This document shows, one piece after another, positions 55,257-63,065 of a DNA stretch of 64,000 nucleotides; within the stretch, counting starts at the first letter, position 1, and each line of letters starts with the position of its first letter. Source of the stretch: Legionella cardiaca (GTDB lineage Bacteria > Pseudomonadota > Gammaproteobacteria > Legionellales > Legionellaceae); contig NZ_CP119078.1 in assembly GCF_029026145.1 (NCBI RefSeq), forward strand, positions 2,355,036-2,419,035, given 5' to 3'. The notes under the pieces were generated by a model. The model worked only from the letters and a program-made list of their open reading frames with translations, was not told the DNA's origin and made no database searches. The translations under genes and the position numbers were made by a program.

Positions 55257-55832
55257 TTAAGACGAAACAGACCGTTTACTCATCAATTGAGGCCAAGCGA
55301 TAGTAAGATAAATTATCATTGACCAAATCGTTAGAATAGCTGCCAGATATAACAAAATAAAACCGAGCACTCCCCACCATGATTGTGTTGGGTTAAACGC
55401 CAATAGTAGTAAAAGTGCGATCATTTGCACGGTTGTTTTTATTTTACCAATATAACTTACCGTAACACTTGCGCGACTACCAACTTCCGCCATCCATTCT
55501 CTAAGCGCCGAGATAACAATCTCACGCCCTACAATGACAATAGCAGGAATAGTGATATAGTCCATTTCCCTTGCACCAACAAGGAGTAATAAACTACAGG
55601 CAACTAGCAATTTATCAGCCACTGGATCAAGAAATGCGCCAAAGGGAGACATTTGCTTCAGCCTTCGCGCAAGATAACCATCAAGCCAGTCGGTAAAACT
55701 TGCCAGGGCAAAAATTGCCGCAGCTAAACCATGCGACCAATCAAAAGGCAGATAAAACGCGATAATAAATACCGGGATCAGTACAATGCGCATTAATGTC
55801 AGTAAATTGGGTAAACTGGTTAAGGTGCTCAT
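55257..55832 (-). CDS. pgsA: CDP-diacylglycerol-glycerol-3-phosphate 3-phosphatidyltransferase
   Basis: This integral membrane enzyme makes phosphatidylglycerol phosphate. At 191 residues it has the CDP-alcohol phosphotransferase signature DG-x2-AR-x8-G-x3-D-x3-D in DGYLARRLKQMSPFGAFLDP. The start overlaps the HAD gene stop (ATGA). The order rluC-HAD-pgsA-tRNAs is the same direction. Confidence 0.95.
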   Translation of the reverse strand: MSTLTSLPNLLTLMRIVLIPVFIIAFYLPFDWSHGLAAAIFALASFTDWLDGYLARRLKQMSPFGAFLDPVADKLLVACSLLLLVGAREMDYITIPAIVIVGREIVISALREWMAEVGSRASVTVSYIGKIKTTVQMIALLLLLAFNPTQSWWGVLGFILLYLAAILTIWSMIIYLTIAWPQLMSKRSVSS

Positions 55833-56500
55833 TTAAGCTCTCCCTCTTTAGGCAAGCATAAGTAATCAGCTAAATGCTGATAATCATCAAATACTGCCAT
55901 CGCTCCTGCAGCAAGTAATGCATTGTGTTGTTGATGGTAAAAATCCACACCAATCGCATCAACACCAAGATTTTTTGCCATTTCGATATCTGTGATTGAA
56001 TCACCAATCATGAGTGTTTCATCAGTGGTAAGGCCAAAGGTATCAATAATTTCCTCAAGCATCTGGGTGGAAGGTTTTGGAGCCGTTTGACCTGCCGAAC
56101 GAGTAACTTTAAATAACGTATCCAAGCCTGAGATATGTAAAGTTCGTTGCAATGATTGCTGCCCCTTATTCGTAGCAATAGCGATATCAATCCCGGCATT
56201 ATGCAAACGGCTGATAAAATCTTTTGCACCAGGAATCAAGAACACTTCTGTGGTACGAGCAATTAAAGAGTGCTGCACAGCATGTAGTAATTGCTGATGT
56301 TGCTCCTCACTTAAATCAGGAAATATCTTCCTTAGTGCTTTTACCAAACCCAAATCTACAGACTGACGCGCTAATTGCTTATCAATTTCTCCAAATTGCA
56401 AGCGTCTTGCTTCTATAGCAACACTATTAAAAATTTGTCCCAGTGTGTCTCCTAAGGTTCCTTCCCAGTCAAACACCACCAGGCGATATGGTTTACCCAT
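55829..56500 (-). CDS. HAD-superfamily phosphatase (Gph-like) with DxE nucleophile loop
   Basis: This 223-residue protein is built like phosphoglycolate-type phosphatases: cap domain, then IAIATNKGQQSL (motif II), K in APKPSTQM (motif III) and MIGDSITDIEMAKNLG (motif IV). The first motif is FDWEGTLGD, with Glu13 where the family usually has the second Asp of DxDGT (acid/base). D11 is kept. It overlaps pgsA by four bases and follows rluC by three. Substrate unknown. Confidence 0.85.
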   Translation of the reverse strand: MGKPYRLVVFDWEGTLGDTLGQIFNSVAIEARRLQFGEIDKQLARQSVDLGLVKALRKIFPDLSEEQHQQLLHAVQHSLIARTTEVFLIPGAKDFISRLHNAGIDIAIATNKGQQSLQRTLHISGLDTLFKVTRSAGQTAPKPSTQMLEEIIDTFGLTTDETLMIGDSITDIEMAKNLGVDAIGVDFYHQQHNALLAAGAMAVFDDYQHLADYLCLPKEGELK

Positions 56501-56503
56501 GAG

Positions 56504-57439
56504 TTAACAAGCTCCCCTTGCACGTAATCTTTTTAGTGTTTCCGTAAATTTCTCATCTAAATTTGCTTCAAATAGATGATTTTTTCCGTTCAGGTTAAAT
56601 TGAATCGCTCTCGCATGCAAATAAAGTCTTGGCTTTATTGTCTCCAAACCAGCTAATTTCTCCGATTTACCATATTTTTCGTCACCCACTATGGCATGTC
56701 CAAGATAGGCGCTGTGTACTCTTATCTGGTGTGTACGACCCGTTTTAGGTGAAGCCTCTACTAAACAGGTTTGTTGATAATTTTCAAGTAACTTAAATAG
56801 GGTTTGTGAAGGCTTGCCTTCTGAATTAACAGTTACAATTCGCTCGCCTGATTTTAATATATTTTTATCCAAGGGCATATCAACAAGAATTGTTTTTTTA
56901 CCTTCCCAGGAGTGACTCAATAAAGCCCAATAAGTTTTATGAACTTGTCGCTCTTCCAATAAGGCTTGAATAGCGCGCAGCATACTCCTTTTTTTAGCCA
57001 ATAATAAACAACCCGAGGTTTCTTTATCCAGGCGATGAACAAGCTCAAGGTAAGTTAAATCGGTGCGCGTTTTTCGTAATGCTTCAATGACACCCAAGCT
57101 TAAACCGCTTCCACCATGCACAGCAATTCCTGCAGGTTTATTAATAACCAAGAGACTGCTATCCTCGAATAAAATGCTGTTTTGCAATTGCAGCTCTAAT
57201 TTAGAACCGACGAAAATTTCTTTATCTTGTGAAATCCGTACAGGTGGGATACGCACGGAATCCCCGGTACTTAAACGCAAAGAAGCTTGCGCTCTTTTCT
57301 TATTAACCCGCACCTCCCCTGCACGAATGATTCGATAAATATGACTTTTAGGTACGCCTTTAAGGATTCTTACCAAATAATTATCCAAGCGCTGCCCTTC
57401 TTCTTCGGCACTAATTTCTGTATAACGTACATCGCTCAT
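56504..57439 (-). CDS. rluC: 23S rRNA pseudouridine synthase
   Basis: This enzyme makes pseudouridines at three sites in 23S rRNA helices (955, 2504, 2580 in E. coli). At 311 residues it has an N-terminal S4 domain (GQRLDNYLVRILKGVPKSHI) and the catalytic Asp in HRLDKETSGCLLLA. GRTHQIRVHSAYLGHAIVGD is present. RluC is preferred to RluD because of the divergent rne, which also neighbours rluC in E. coli. Confidence 0.92.
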   Translation of the reverse strand: MSDVRYTEISAEEEGQRLDNYLVRILKGVPKSHIYRIIRAGEVRVNKKRAQASLRLSTGDSVRIPPVRISQDKEIFVGSKLELQLQNSILFEDSSLLVINKPAGIAVHGGSGLSLGVIEALRKTRTDLTYLELVHRLDKETSGCLLLAKKRSMLRAIQALLEERQVHKTYWALLSHSWEGKKTILVDMPLDKNILKSGERIVTVNSEGKPSQTLFKLLENYQQTCLVEASPKTGRTHQIRVHSAYLGHAIVGDEKYGKSEKLAGLETIKPRLYLHARAIQFNLNGKNHLFEANLDEKFTETLKRLRARGAC

Positions 57440-57489
57440 TTATGCATAAACCTATTTGCTGTAGCTGTTTTTTTTGATAGTATTAAAAA

Positions 57490-57509
57490 TCGCGTGAACA
57501 ATCACGCGA
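57490..57509. promoter_or_regulatory. Perfect palindrome upstream of rluC
   Basis: TCGCGTGA-acaa-TCACGCGA. An 8-bp inverted repeat about 50 bp before the rluC start; it could be an operator or an RNA hairpin in the leader. Confidence 0.4.
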
Positions 57510-57528
57510 CCGAATTATAACGTATAAA

Positions 57529-57558
57529 CAAAAAAAGTTTATCAGCCGCTAATAAACT
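57529..57558 (-). terminator. Minus-strand intrinsic terminator upstream of rluC
   Basis: Minus strand: AGTTTAT-tagcggctg-ATAAACT followed by TTTTTTG. It faces the rluC direction within the 721-bp rne-rluC gap (57440-58160). No protein gene is convincing in that gap, so it may end a short minus-strand RNA or attenuate rluC. The rest of the gap is likely the long rne leader; a lone TATAAT at 57679 has no good -35. Confidence 0.6.
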
Positions 57559-58160
57559 CGGCTAAACCAAGGGCCTGTTAGCAATTCGTCAATATGAGCC
57601 AAACTAGTCTTTGTGGAACCGGGCAGCTTTATCTGACTGCCGATACAGAAGACAAAATAGTTAAGGCGCCATTTGTAGTATAATTGAAGATAGGTCCTTA
57701 AAAATGAAACGCGCTCCCTTAAGTTGATATAAGGAAGCACCCAATACTAGAGCCAAATTGAAGAAGAACTCATCAGATACCCACGCATGTCAGACATGCC
57801 TTACATCAGTTCCCGCTTATTTTGCGAATACTAAGCAAAGGATGGTTTCTCATGCATAAAACCGTCAATGTCGCCTTTTGCTCACAAAATCTGGCATCTC
57901 AGATGTATACCTCCAGCATGCGCCGCAATATTTGCAGGCACAATGCGTGTGGTCTGTCCTTATGGTCTTGGGAAATGCTTAAACAGAATATTTTTTGTTT
58001 CGTTAAGAGACGTTCGCTGGCTAAATTATTTTTGATTTCCTAAAAAAATCAAAGGTTCAACTAAGAGAACTAATAATAAGCCTTATGTCGCTTCACACAA
58101 CAAAAAATAAATCCTTACACTGTCTAACTTAAGAGTGGCGCCCTTTTATGGGGTAAATTA

Positions 58161-60089
58161 ATGGAAAAAATGTTAATTAATGCAACACAAGCTGAAGAAG
58201 TGAGAGTTGCTCTTGTTAAAAATAATCACCTTTACGATTTAGACCTTGAGTGTCCAGCAGAAGTCAAAAAAAAGGGAAATATCTACAAAGCTATTGTTAC
58301 GCGCCGAGAACCAAGCCTGGATGCAGTTTTTGTTGAATATGGTGCCAAACGCCAAGGGTTTCTACCTCTGAAAGAAATTGCACCCGAATACTTAAGTAAA
58401 CATCCTGATGAATTTGGCGATGACAAACCACCAATCACTTCTTTAATTCGTGAAGGACAAGAATTACTTATTCAAGTTGATAAGGAAGAGCGCGGTAACA
58501 AAGGAGCAGCCCTCACAACCTATATTACTCTAGCAGGTTGTTACTTGGTTTTAATGCCAAATAACCCTAACTCTGGGGGAATTTCCCGTCGAATAGAGGG
58601 CGATGATCGGGATGAGTTAAAAGAAACACTCAACGCATTAGAGTTACCGGATGAAATGGGTCTTATTATTCGAACTGCCGGCGTTGGCAAGAGTCAGGAC
58701 GAATTACAAAGTGACCTCGATATGCTCTGCAATCAATGGCAAGCAATTAATCAGGCTTACGCAAATCAACTCGCCCCCTGTCTAATCCATCAGGAAGGCG
58801 ATGTAATTATTCGCTCTATCCGTGATAATTTGCGCAAATCCATTGGCGAAATTATCATTGATGATCAAGTTTCTTATGTAAAAGCCAAACAATACATTGA
58901 GCAAGTTAAGCCCGATTTTCTGCCTAATCTCAAGCTTTATAACAGCACCATCCCTCTCTTCAATTTCTATCAAATTGAAAGTCAAATTGAGACGGCTTTT
59001 CAACGCCAGGTACCTTTACCTTCTGGTGGCGCACTTGTCATTGATCGTACAGAGGCTTTGGTATCTATCGATATTAACTCTGCGAAGGCCACTAGCGGCT
59101 CTGATATTGAAACAACCGCTTTAAATACTAACCTTGAAGCAGCAGATGAAATTGCACGTCAACTACGCTTACGCGATTTAGGCGGCTTGGTAGTGATTGA
59201 TTTCATTGATATGAGTTCCAGCAAAAATCAACGAGACGTCGAAAATCGCTTAAAAGAGGCATTGAAAGCCGATAGAGCGCGCATTCAAGTAGGTCGTATT
59301 TCTCGCTTTGGTTTGCTTGAAATGTCTCGTCAACGTTTGCGTCTCTCCTTAGGTGAAAGTGCTCAGGAAGTATGCCCACGTTGCGAAGGAAGAGGAACGG
59401 TTAGAAATATTCAATCACATGGTTTATCGATTATTCGTTTAATTGAAGAAGAAGCTTTAAAGGAAAAAACGGCAGAAGTTCAAGTTCAGTTACCTCCTGA
59501 AATGGCTACTTTTATCATGAATGAAAAGCGTGAATTCATTTTGAATATCGAAAAACGCCACAATGTACAGGTATTAATTATTGCCAATCCTTATATACAA
59601 CCTCCTCATTACGAGATAACGCGTTTGAAGGAAGATAATGTTGGCAAGACAAAGAAACCAAGTTATTCACTTATTCATCAACCCGAATTAACAGCAGTTC
59701 GCGCTGAAGATGCGACTAAACTTGATGAACCAGCAGTGAAAGCCTTCTCAATTCCTCATCCAGTAAAAGCGCATCAAAATAATTTTATCAAGCGACTTTG
59801 GAATAGTTTATTTGGTGCCAGTGAAACAAGCACTTCCTCACAACGCCAAGAAAAAGTGACTCGTGGTAATTCTTATCAGCAAAAACAATCGAATGATAGA
59901 CGCCAGCAACAGGGTCAAGGTAATCGTCGCCGTCGTTCCGGAGGAAATCAACCGCGCAATGCTGGTGGTAATAACCCGCAACGAAAGAAAGGTCAAGGCA
60001 GTCACCATTCAAGCGGTGGACGAGTAGTACAGATGAAGCCTGATCAAGCAAAAAAAAAAGCGCCAGCTAACAAAGAGCACGACAGCTGA
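58161..60089 (+). CDS. rne: Ribonuclease E (shortened C-terminus)
   Basis: This essential endoribonuclease processes and degrades RNA. The N-terminus MEKMLINATQAEEVRVALV is near-identical in style to E. coli Rne. It is followed by the S1 domain, the catalytic Asp residues in VSIDINSAKATSG and VVIDFIDMSSSKN, and the zinc-link CPRCEGRG. Unlike the 1061-residue E. coli protein, this one has 642 residues: beyond about residue 510 is only a short Arg/Gln/Asn-rich tail (RRQQQGQGNRRRRSGG). That tail could bind RNA, but a long degradosome scaffold is absent. Confidence 0.94.
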   Translation: MEKMLINATQAEEVRVALVKNNHLYDLDLECPAEVKKKGNIYKAIVTRREPSLDAVFVEYGAKRQGFLPLKEIAPEYLSKHPDEFGDDKPPITSLIREGQELLIQVDKEERGNKGAALTTYITLAGCYLVLMPNNPNSGGISRRIEGDDRDELKETLNALELPDEMGLIIRTAGVGKSQDELQSDLDMLCNQWQAINQAYANQLAPCLIHQEGDVIIRSIRDNLRKSIGEIIIDDQVSYVKAKQYIEQVKPDFLPNLKLYNSTIPLFNFYQIESQIETAFQRQVPLPSGGALVIDRTEALVSIDINSAKATSGSDIETTALNTNLEAADEIARQLRLRDLGGLVVIDFIDMSSSKNQRDVENRLKEALKADRARIQVGRISRFGLLEMSRQRLRLSLGESAQEVCPRCEGRGTVRNIQSHGLSIIRLIEEEALKEKTAEVQVQLPPEMATFIMNEKREFILNIEKRHNVQVLIIANPYIQPPHYEITRLKEDNVGKTKKPSYSLIHQPELTAVRAEDATKLDEPAVKAFSIPHPVKAHQNNFIKRLWNSLFGASETSTSSQRQEKVTRGNSYQQKQSNDRRQQQGQGNRRRRSGGNQPRNAGGNNPQRKKGQGSHHSSGGRVVQMKPDQAKKKAPANKEHDS

Positions 60090-60112
60090 TTCCGTGTAAA
60101 CTAAATCTTAAT

Positions 60113-60135
60113 TATTGGGCCTTATTGGCCCAATA
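60113..60135 (+). terminator. Hairpin terminator after rne
   Basis: TATTGGGCC-ttatt-GGCCCAATA, a perfect 9-bp GC-rich stem 24 bp after the rne stop, followed by gttctttg. The rest of the 367-bp gap 60090-60456 is AT-rich and without a feature I can support. Confidence 0.7.
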
Positions 60136-60456
60136 GTTCTTTGTAATTCTGATATAAACCCTCTCAATCAATCGCAATAAATCCATTAAACATCCATTAC
60201 CTTTAATTGATCCACGTTATAAAAACTGAGTGCTTTCAAATGACACCACAGTTAAATCCTGATAGTCGATACAAAATTCAACAGAATTTACGGGCTTAAC
60301 GGTTCAATCAAAATTTAAGTAATCGTTCTGATCTGGCATTAGGTAATTTCCCTGAAGTTTATTTGTGTTTAAATTATGATTTTTATCTATCCTAAAAGTT
60401 TATTTTATGGTTATTTTGATTTAATATAAGGCACAACCTAATTTTCCCTTATTCTA

Positions 60457-61203
60457 ATGGCCCAATCTGGATCTTCTATACTCAACTTATTACTGGCTGA
60501 TCTGCTTAAAAAAAGTAACTCACCGAAAGAAATTGTAATCGAGCTTTACTCTAGCTTCACTCTCGATACTTTTGTTAAACAGGCTTATGACCATGAATTA
60601 TTATCCAATAAGGAAATTGGCCAAACATTAAGAACCCGAATTAATCAGAAAATGCATTTTATTTATTCACTCAATCCAAATGTTGAAATTGATTTGCAAA
60701 AAGAGGGGTTTCAGCCTTTGAATCTTACATCCCCTACTGCTCTTAAACAATTTCTCAAGTTATTAAATCCAGGCGATTCTGTGATTATCGTGGCCCAAGG
60801 AAACCTAGAGGAATCAAAAGTAGCCGATCTAGATGCAGACGCTTTTATTGAGTTGATTCAAGAAGACCTTGAATTATCCAAGCTGGTTAATCTTGAAATT
60901 TATAGCTGTATGATGGGCTATGCTACTGCTTTTCGATTAGAACTAACGACCCGGCTAGCTGAGAATTGTCAATTCATTGTAACTTATAAAGCCGTTCTTG
61001 CCGCTAATGAATTAGGCAGAGTATTTATTGAGTGTAGTGATGGTGATGATGATGAAGGAGAGGAGGCTGAAGACACTGATGAGAGGCAGGGAGATTATTT
61101 CTACAGTGAAGAGCATATTGACCGTTTTAGAGTAATTGATAAAACAAAACCATTAAATCTTTCTTCGACAAATAAAACGAATGCATCATCAAATTTAAAA
61201 TAA
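60457..61203 (+). CDS. Acidic orphan, weakly C80-peptidase-like, effector candidate
   Basis: This 248-residue protein starts at an ATG without a clear ribosome site. Residues about 100-175 have a strand-helix-strand pattern (DSVIIVAQGN ... LEIYSCMMGYATAF), recalling the caspase-like C80 fold, where the Cys follows a strand and a His precedes it (LvGHG). Here the His position appears to be Gln (AQGN), so activity is doubtful. A very acidic stretch (DGDDDEGEEAEDTDE) precedes a Ser/Asn/Lys tail. No PmrA box was seen. Family assignment is only a suggestion. Confidence 0.5.
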   Translation: MAQSGSSILNLLLADLLKKSNSPKEIVIELYSSFTLDTFVKQAYDHELLSNKEIGQTLRTRINQKMHFIYSLNPNVEIDLQKEGFQPLNLTSPTALKQFLKLLNPGDSVIIVAQGNLEESKVADLDADAFIELIQEDLELSKLVNLEIYSCMMGYATAFRLELTTRLAENCQFIVTYKAVLAANELGRVFIECSDGDDDEGEEAEDTDERQGDYFYSEEHIDRFRVIDKTKPLNLSSTNKTNASSNLK

Positions 61204-61210
61204 AGCAAAT

Positions 61211-62632
61211 TTAAGATCGGTCTTTAAGGCCTGTTGCAATTGGCGTGATACCAATATTAGGATTAACACCACAATCATCAAGCAGCTTTAACAAATTATT
61301 GCCGCGACGCGTTAAACGTTTAATACAATACTCCTCCAAATAGCTATAAAGAATGTAATAATAGTCTGGCAAGGTCAGGATGGTAAGAATTTTTTCCGCA
61401 CGCTCCAGATGATGACTATTACTGTAGTCACAAGCCTGAAAAAGAACAGCAGCTAACATTGATGCAAAACTTGCCTTGCGAACAGGATTTGCCAAATAAA
61501 AGCGGTGCACACATTCATCTAATGCTCGATCTTTATCCCACTCCACCCAGGTATTATATAATGACAGGACCCTATCCGAATTAAATTCAGCAAGCGGTTT
61601 TTCGTCTAACTCTTGCAGAGCATAAGCAACGGGGATAATAGCTTGTATATTTGCCCAAGAGCAATTACCGGCAATTTGAGAACTTATTGGGATTTGTAAT
61701 ACAGGCTGTAAACCTAGTTTTTTATTGATGGTCTGATGAAAATAATTGCGACTTTGTTTTTTAAAGAGGAATTCTTGTAAAAAATTCACGTTAATTATCT
61801 CAGGTTGCGAAATATGATAAATATTCACACTGCCTTCTTTTAAGCTATTCTCTCCTCTATCAATTTTCGCCCACCATTGTTTATAGCGTACAAAACCTAG
61901 CGCGTGACCGCGGCTGGCAGCGGGCAAAATAAGCATGGGCGATTCCACTAACCACGCCAGCTGTTTCTTGTGAGTATCCGTTAAAAATCGGTGCTGTTGG
62001 AATTTTAATAATTCCGCCGCTGCCCCGAAAGCATCCATGATTTGATATAAATAAGGAAAATGAGTGCGAAGATGACGAGTGGAATAACTGCTGGTAAAAC
62101 GTCGTAATGAATCCTTCACCACAGCAACCGTAAATTCCAACATAAATCCTTCGTAATCAAGCTCAATGAATTCACCTTGAGCATTGACGATATCCACATC
62201 CCCTGTCAGTTCAAATCGATGTCCCAATAGCTTGCCATTAATAAAATCAAGAGCAAAATCCAGTTTAGCGCCATGCTGATAAAGCAGATGCTTGAGTTTA
62301 TCCTGCCCTCTTAAAACAGGATAAACTAGTACCGCAAGACCAAAGCGAGTATAAGCATTCGGATCGGCACCATGACTTAACAGCAAACGTGTCATTTCCA
62401 AATCATTATTGTCCACTGCCCAATGCAGCGGCGTACGACCAGTTACATCGGCTTTATTTATGTTGACGCCACGAGCTATCAATTGTTCAGCAATTTTTGG
62501 CTGTTGAGTAATAGCGCATTCAATAAGAGGAGTAAAACCATATTCATCAATATCATCCAAAGACTCACCTTGACTTACATAGAAGTCAAATTCAGGCATA
62601 CGGCAACTGATGATGTCATTGGCGATGGTCAT
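61211..62632 (-). CDS. ankH: AnkH/LegA3-like ankyrin effector with cysteine-protease-like domain
   Basis: This 473-residue protein has N-terminal ankyrin repeats (DEYGFTPLIECAITQQ, VTGRTPLHWAVDNND, HGADPNAYTRFG, up to about residue 130). The C-terminal domain has a Cys in GNCSWANIQAI, like the papain-like pseudoprotease half of Legionella AnkH (LegA3), a conserved Dot/Icm effector reported to bind host LARP7. Length is close to that of AnkH. AGGA precedes the ATG at 62632, ten bases after a small upstream gene. Neighbouring asd supports the assignment, which is from recognition rather than alignment. Confidence 0.75.
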   Translation of the reverse strand: MTIANDIISCRMPEFDFYVSQGESLDDIDEYGFTPLIECAITQQPKIAEQLIARGVNINKADVTGRTPLHWAVDNNDLEMTRLLLSHGADPNAYTRFGLAVLVYPVLRGQDKLKHLLYQHGAKLDFALDFINGKLLGHRFELTGDVDIVNAQGEFIELDYEGFMLEFTVAVVKDSLRRFTSSYSTRHLRTHFPYLYQIMDAFGAAAELLKFQQHRFLTDTHKKQLAWLVESPMLILPAASRGHALGFVRYKQWWAKIDRGENSLKEGSVNIYHISQPEIINVNFLQEFLFKKQSRNYFHQTINKKLGLQPVLQIPISSQIAGNCSWANIQAIIPVAYALQELDEKPLAEFNSDRVLSLYNTWVEWDKDRALDECVHRFYLANPVRKASFASMLAAVLFQACDYSNSHHLERAEKILTILTLPDYYYILYSYLEEYCIKRLTRRGNNLLKLLDDCGVNPNIGITPIATGLKDRS

Positions 62633-62642
62633 TTAGTAAATC

Positions 62643-63050
62643 CTATGGTTTAAATTGCGGATCGGTTCTCATTTTTGGCATATTACCTAAGCGCAGTTGT
62701 TTTTCCATTTCTTGTTCTCGTCGTTCATTATCATATTCCATACGCGCCTGCGAATTTAAAGGGGGCTCCGGATTCAAATTAGGATCAATACCATCGTTAC
62801 GCTGCGAATCTAAATAAGGATGCTGCAACATGCCATTTTCTGCGGCTTCTTCAGGGGAAGCAGATGGCGCTTCCTCGTTATGCTCTCTAGCATGTACTTT
62901 TGCTAACTTACTATGTTGTTGCTGTTCGGCAATCCGTCTTTGCCTCTCCATTGACTTCGTTTCTTCAAGCAATATGGAGCCTGCCCCCTCTTTTTGAGGA
63001 GGCCAAACGGGTGGAAAAACAATACTCTCTGGTTTTTTCGTCTCGGACAT
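62643..63050 (-). CDS. Small charged hydrophilic protein between asd and ankH
   Basis: This 135-residue protein is Glu-, Gln- and Arg-rich with no membrane segment and little predicted fold (PPVWPPQKEGAGSILLEETK, then a helical ERQRRIAEQQQHSKL). No family is recognised. It begins 15 bp after asd and ends 10 bp before ankH, so all three are probably cotranscribed. It might be a chaperone-like or accessory protein; nothing proves it. Confidence 0.55.
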   Translation of the reverse strand: MSETKKPESIVFPPVWPPQKEGAGSILLEETKSMERQRRIAEQQQHSKLAKVHAREHNEEAPSASPEEAAENGMLQHPYLDSQRNDGIDPNLNPEPPLNSQARMEYDNERREQEMEKQLRLGNMPKMRTDPQFKP

Positions 63051-63065
63051 AACAACTAGTATAAA

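Noticed and set aside
57549-57740. 63-residue minus-strand ORF in the rne-rluC gap
   Set aside because: Its end overlaps the terminator hairpin and it has no good start. A non-coding RNA or leader is at least as likely.
57822-58043. 73-residue plus-strand ORF in the rne leader
   Set aside because: No ribosome site and no recognisable pattern; it is within the probable rne 5' leader.
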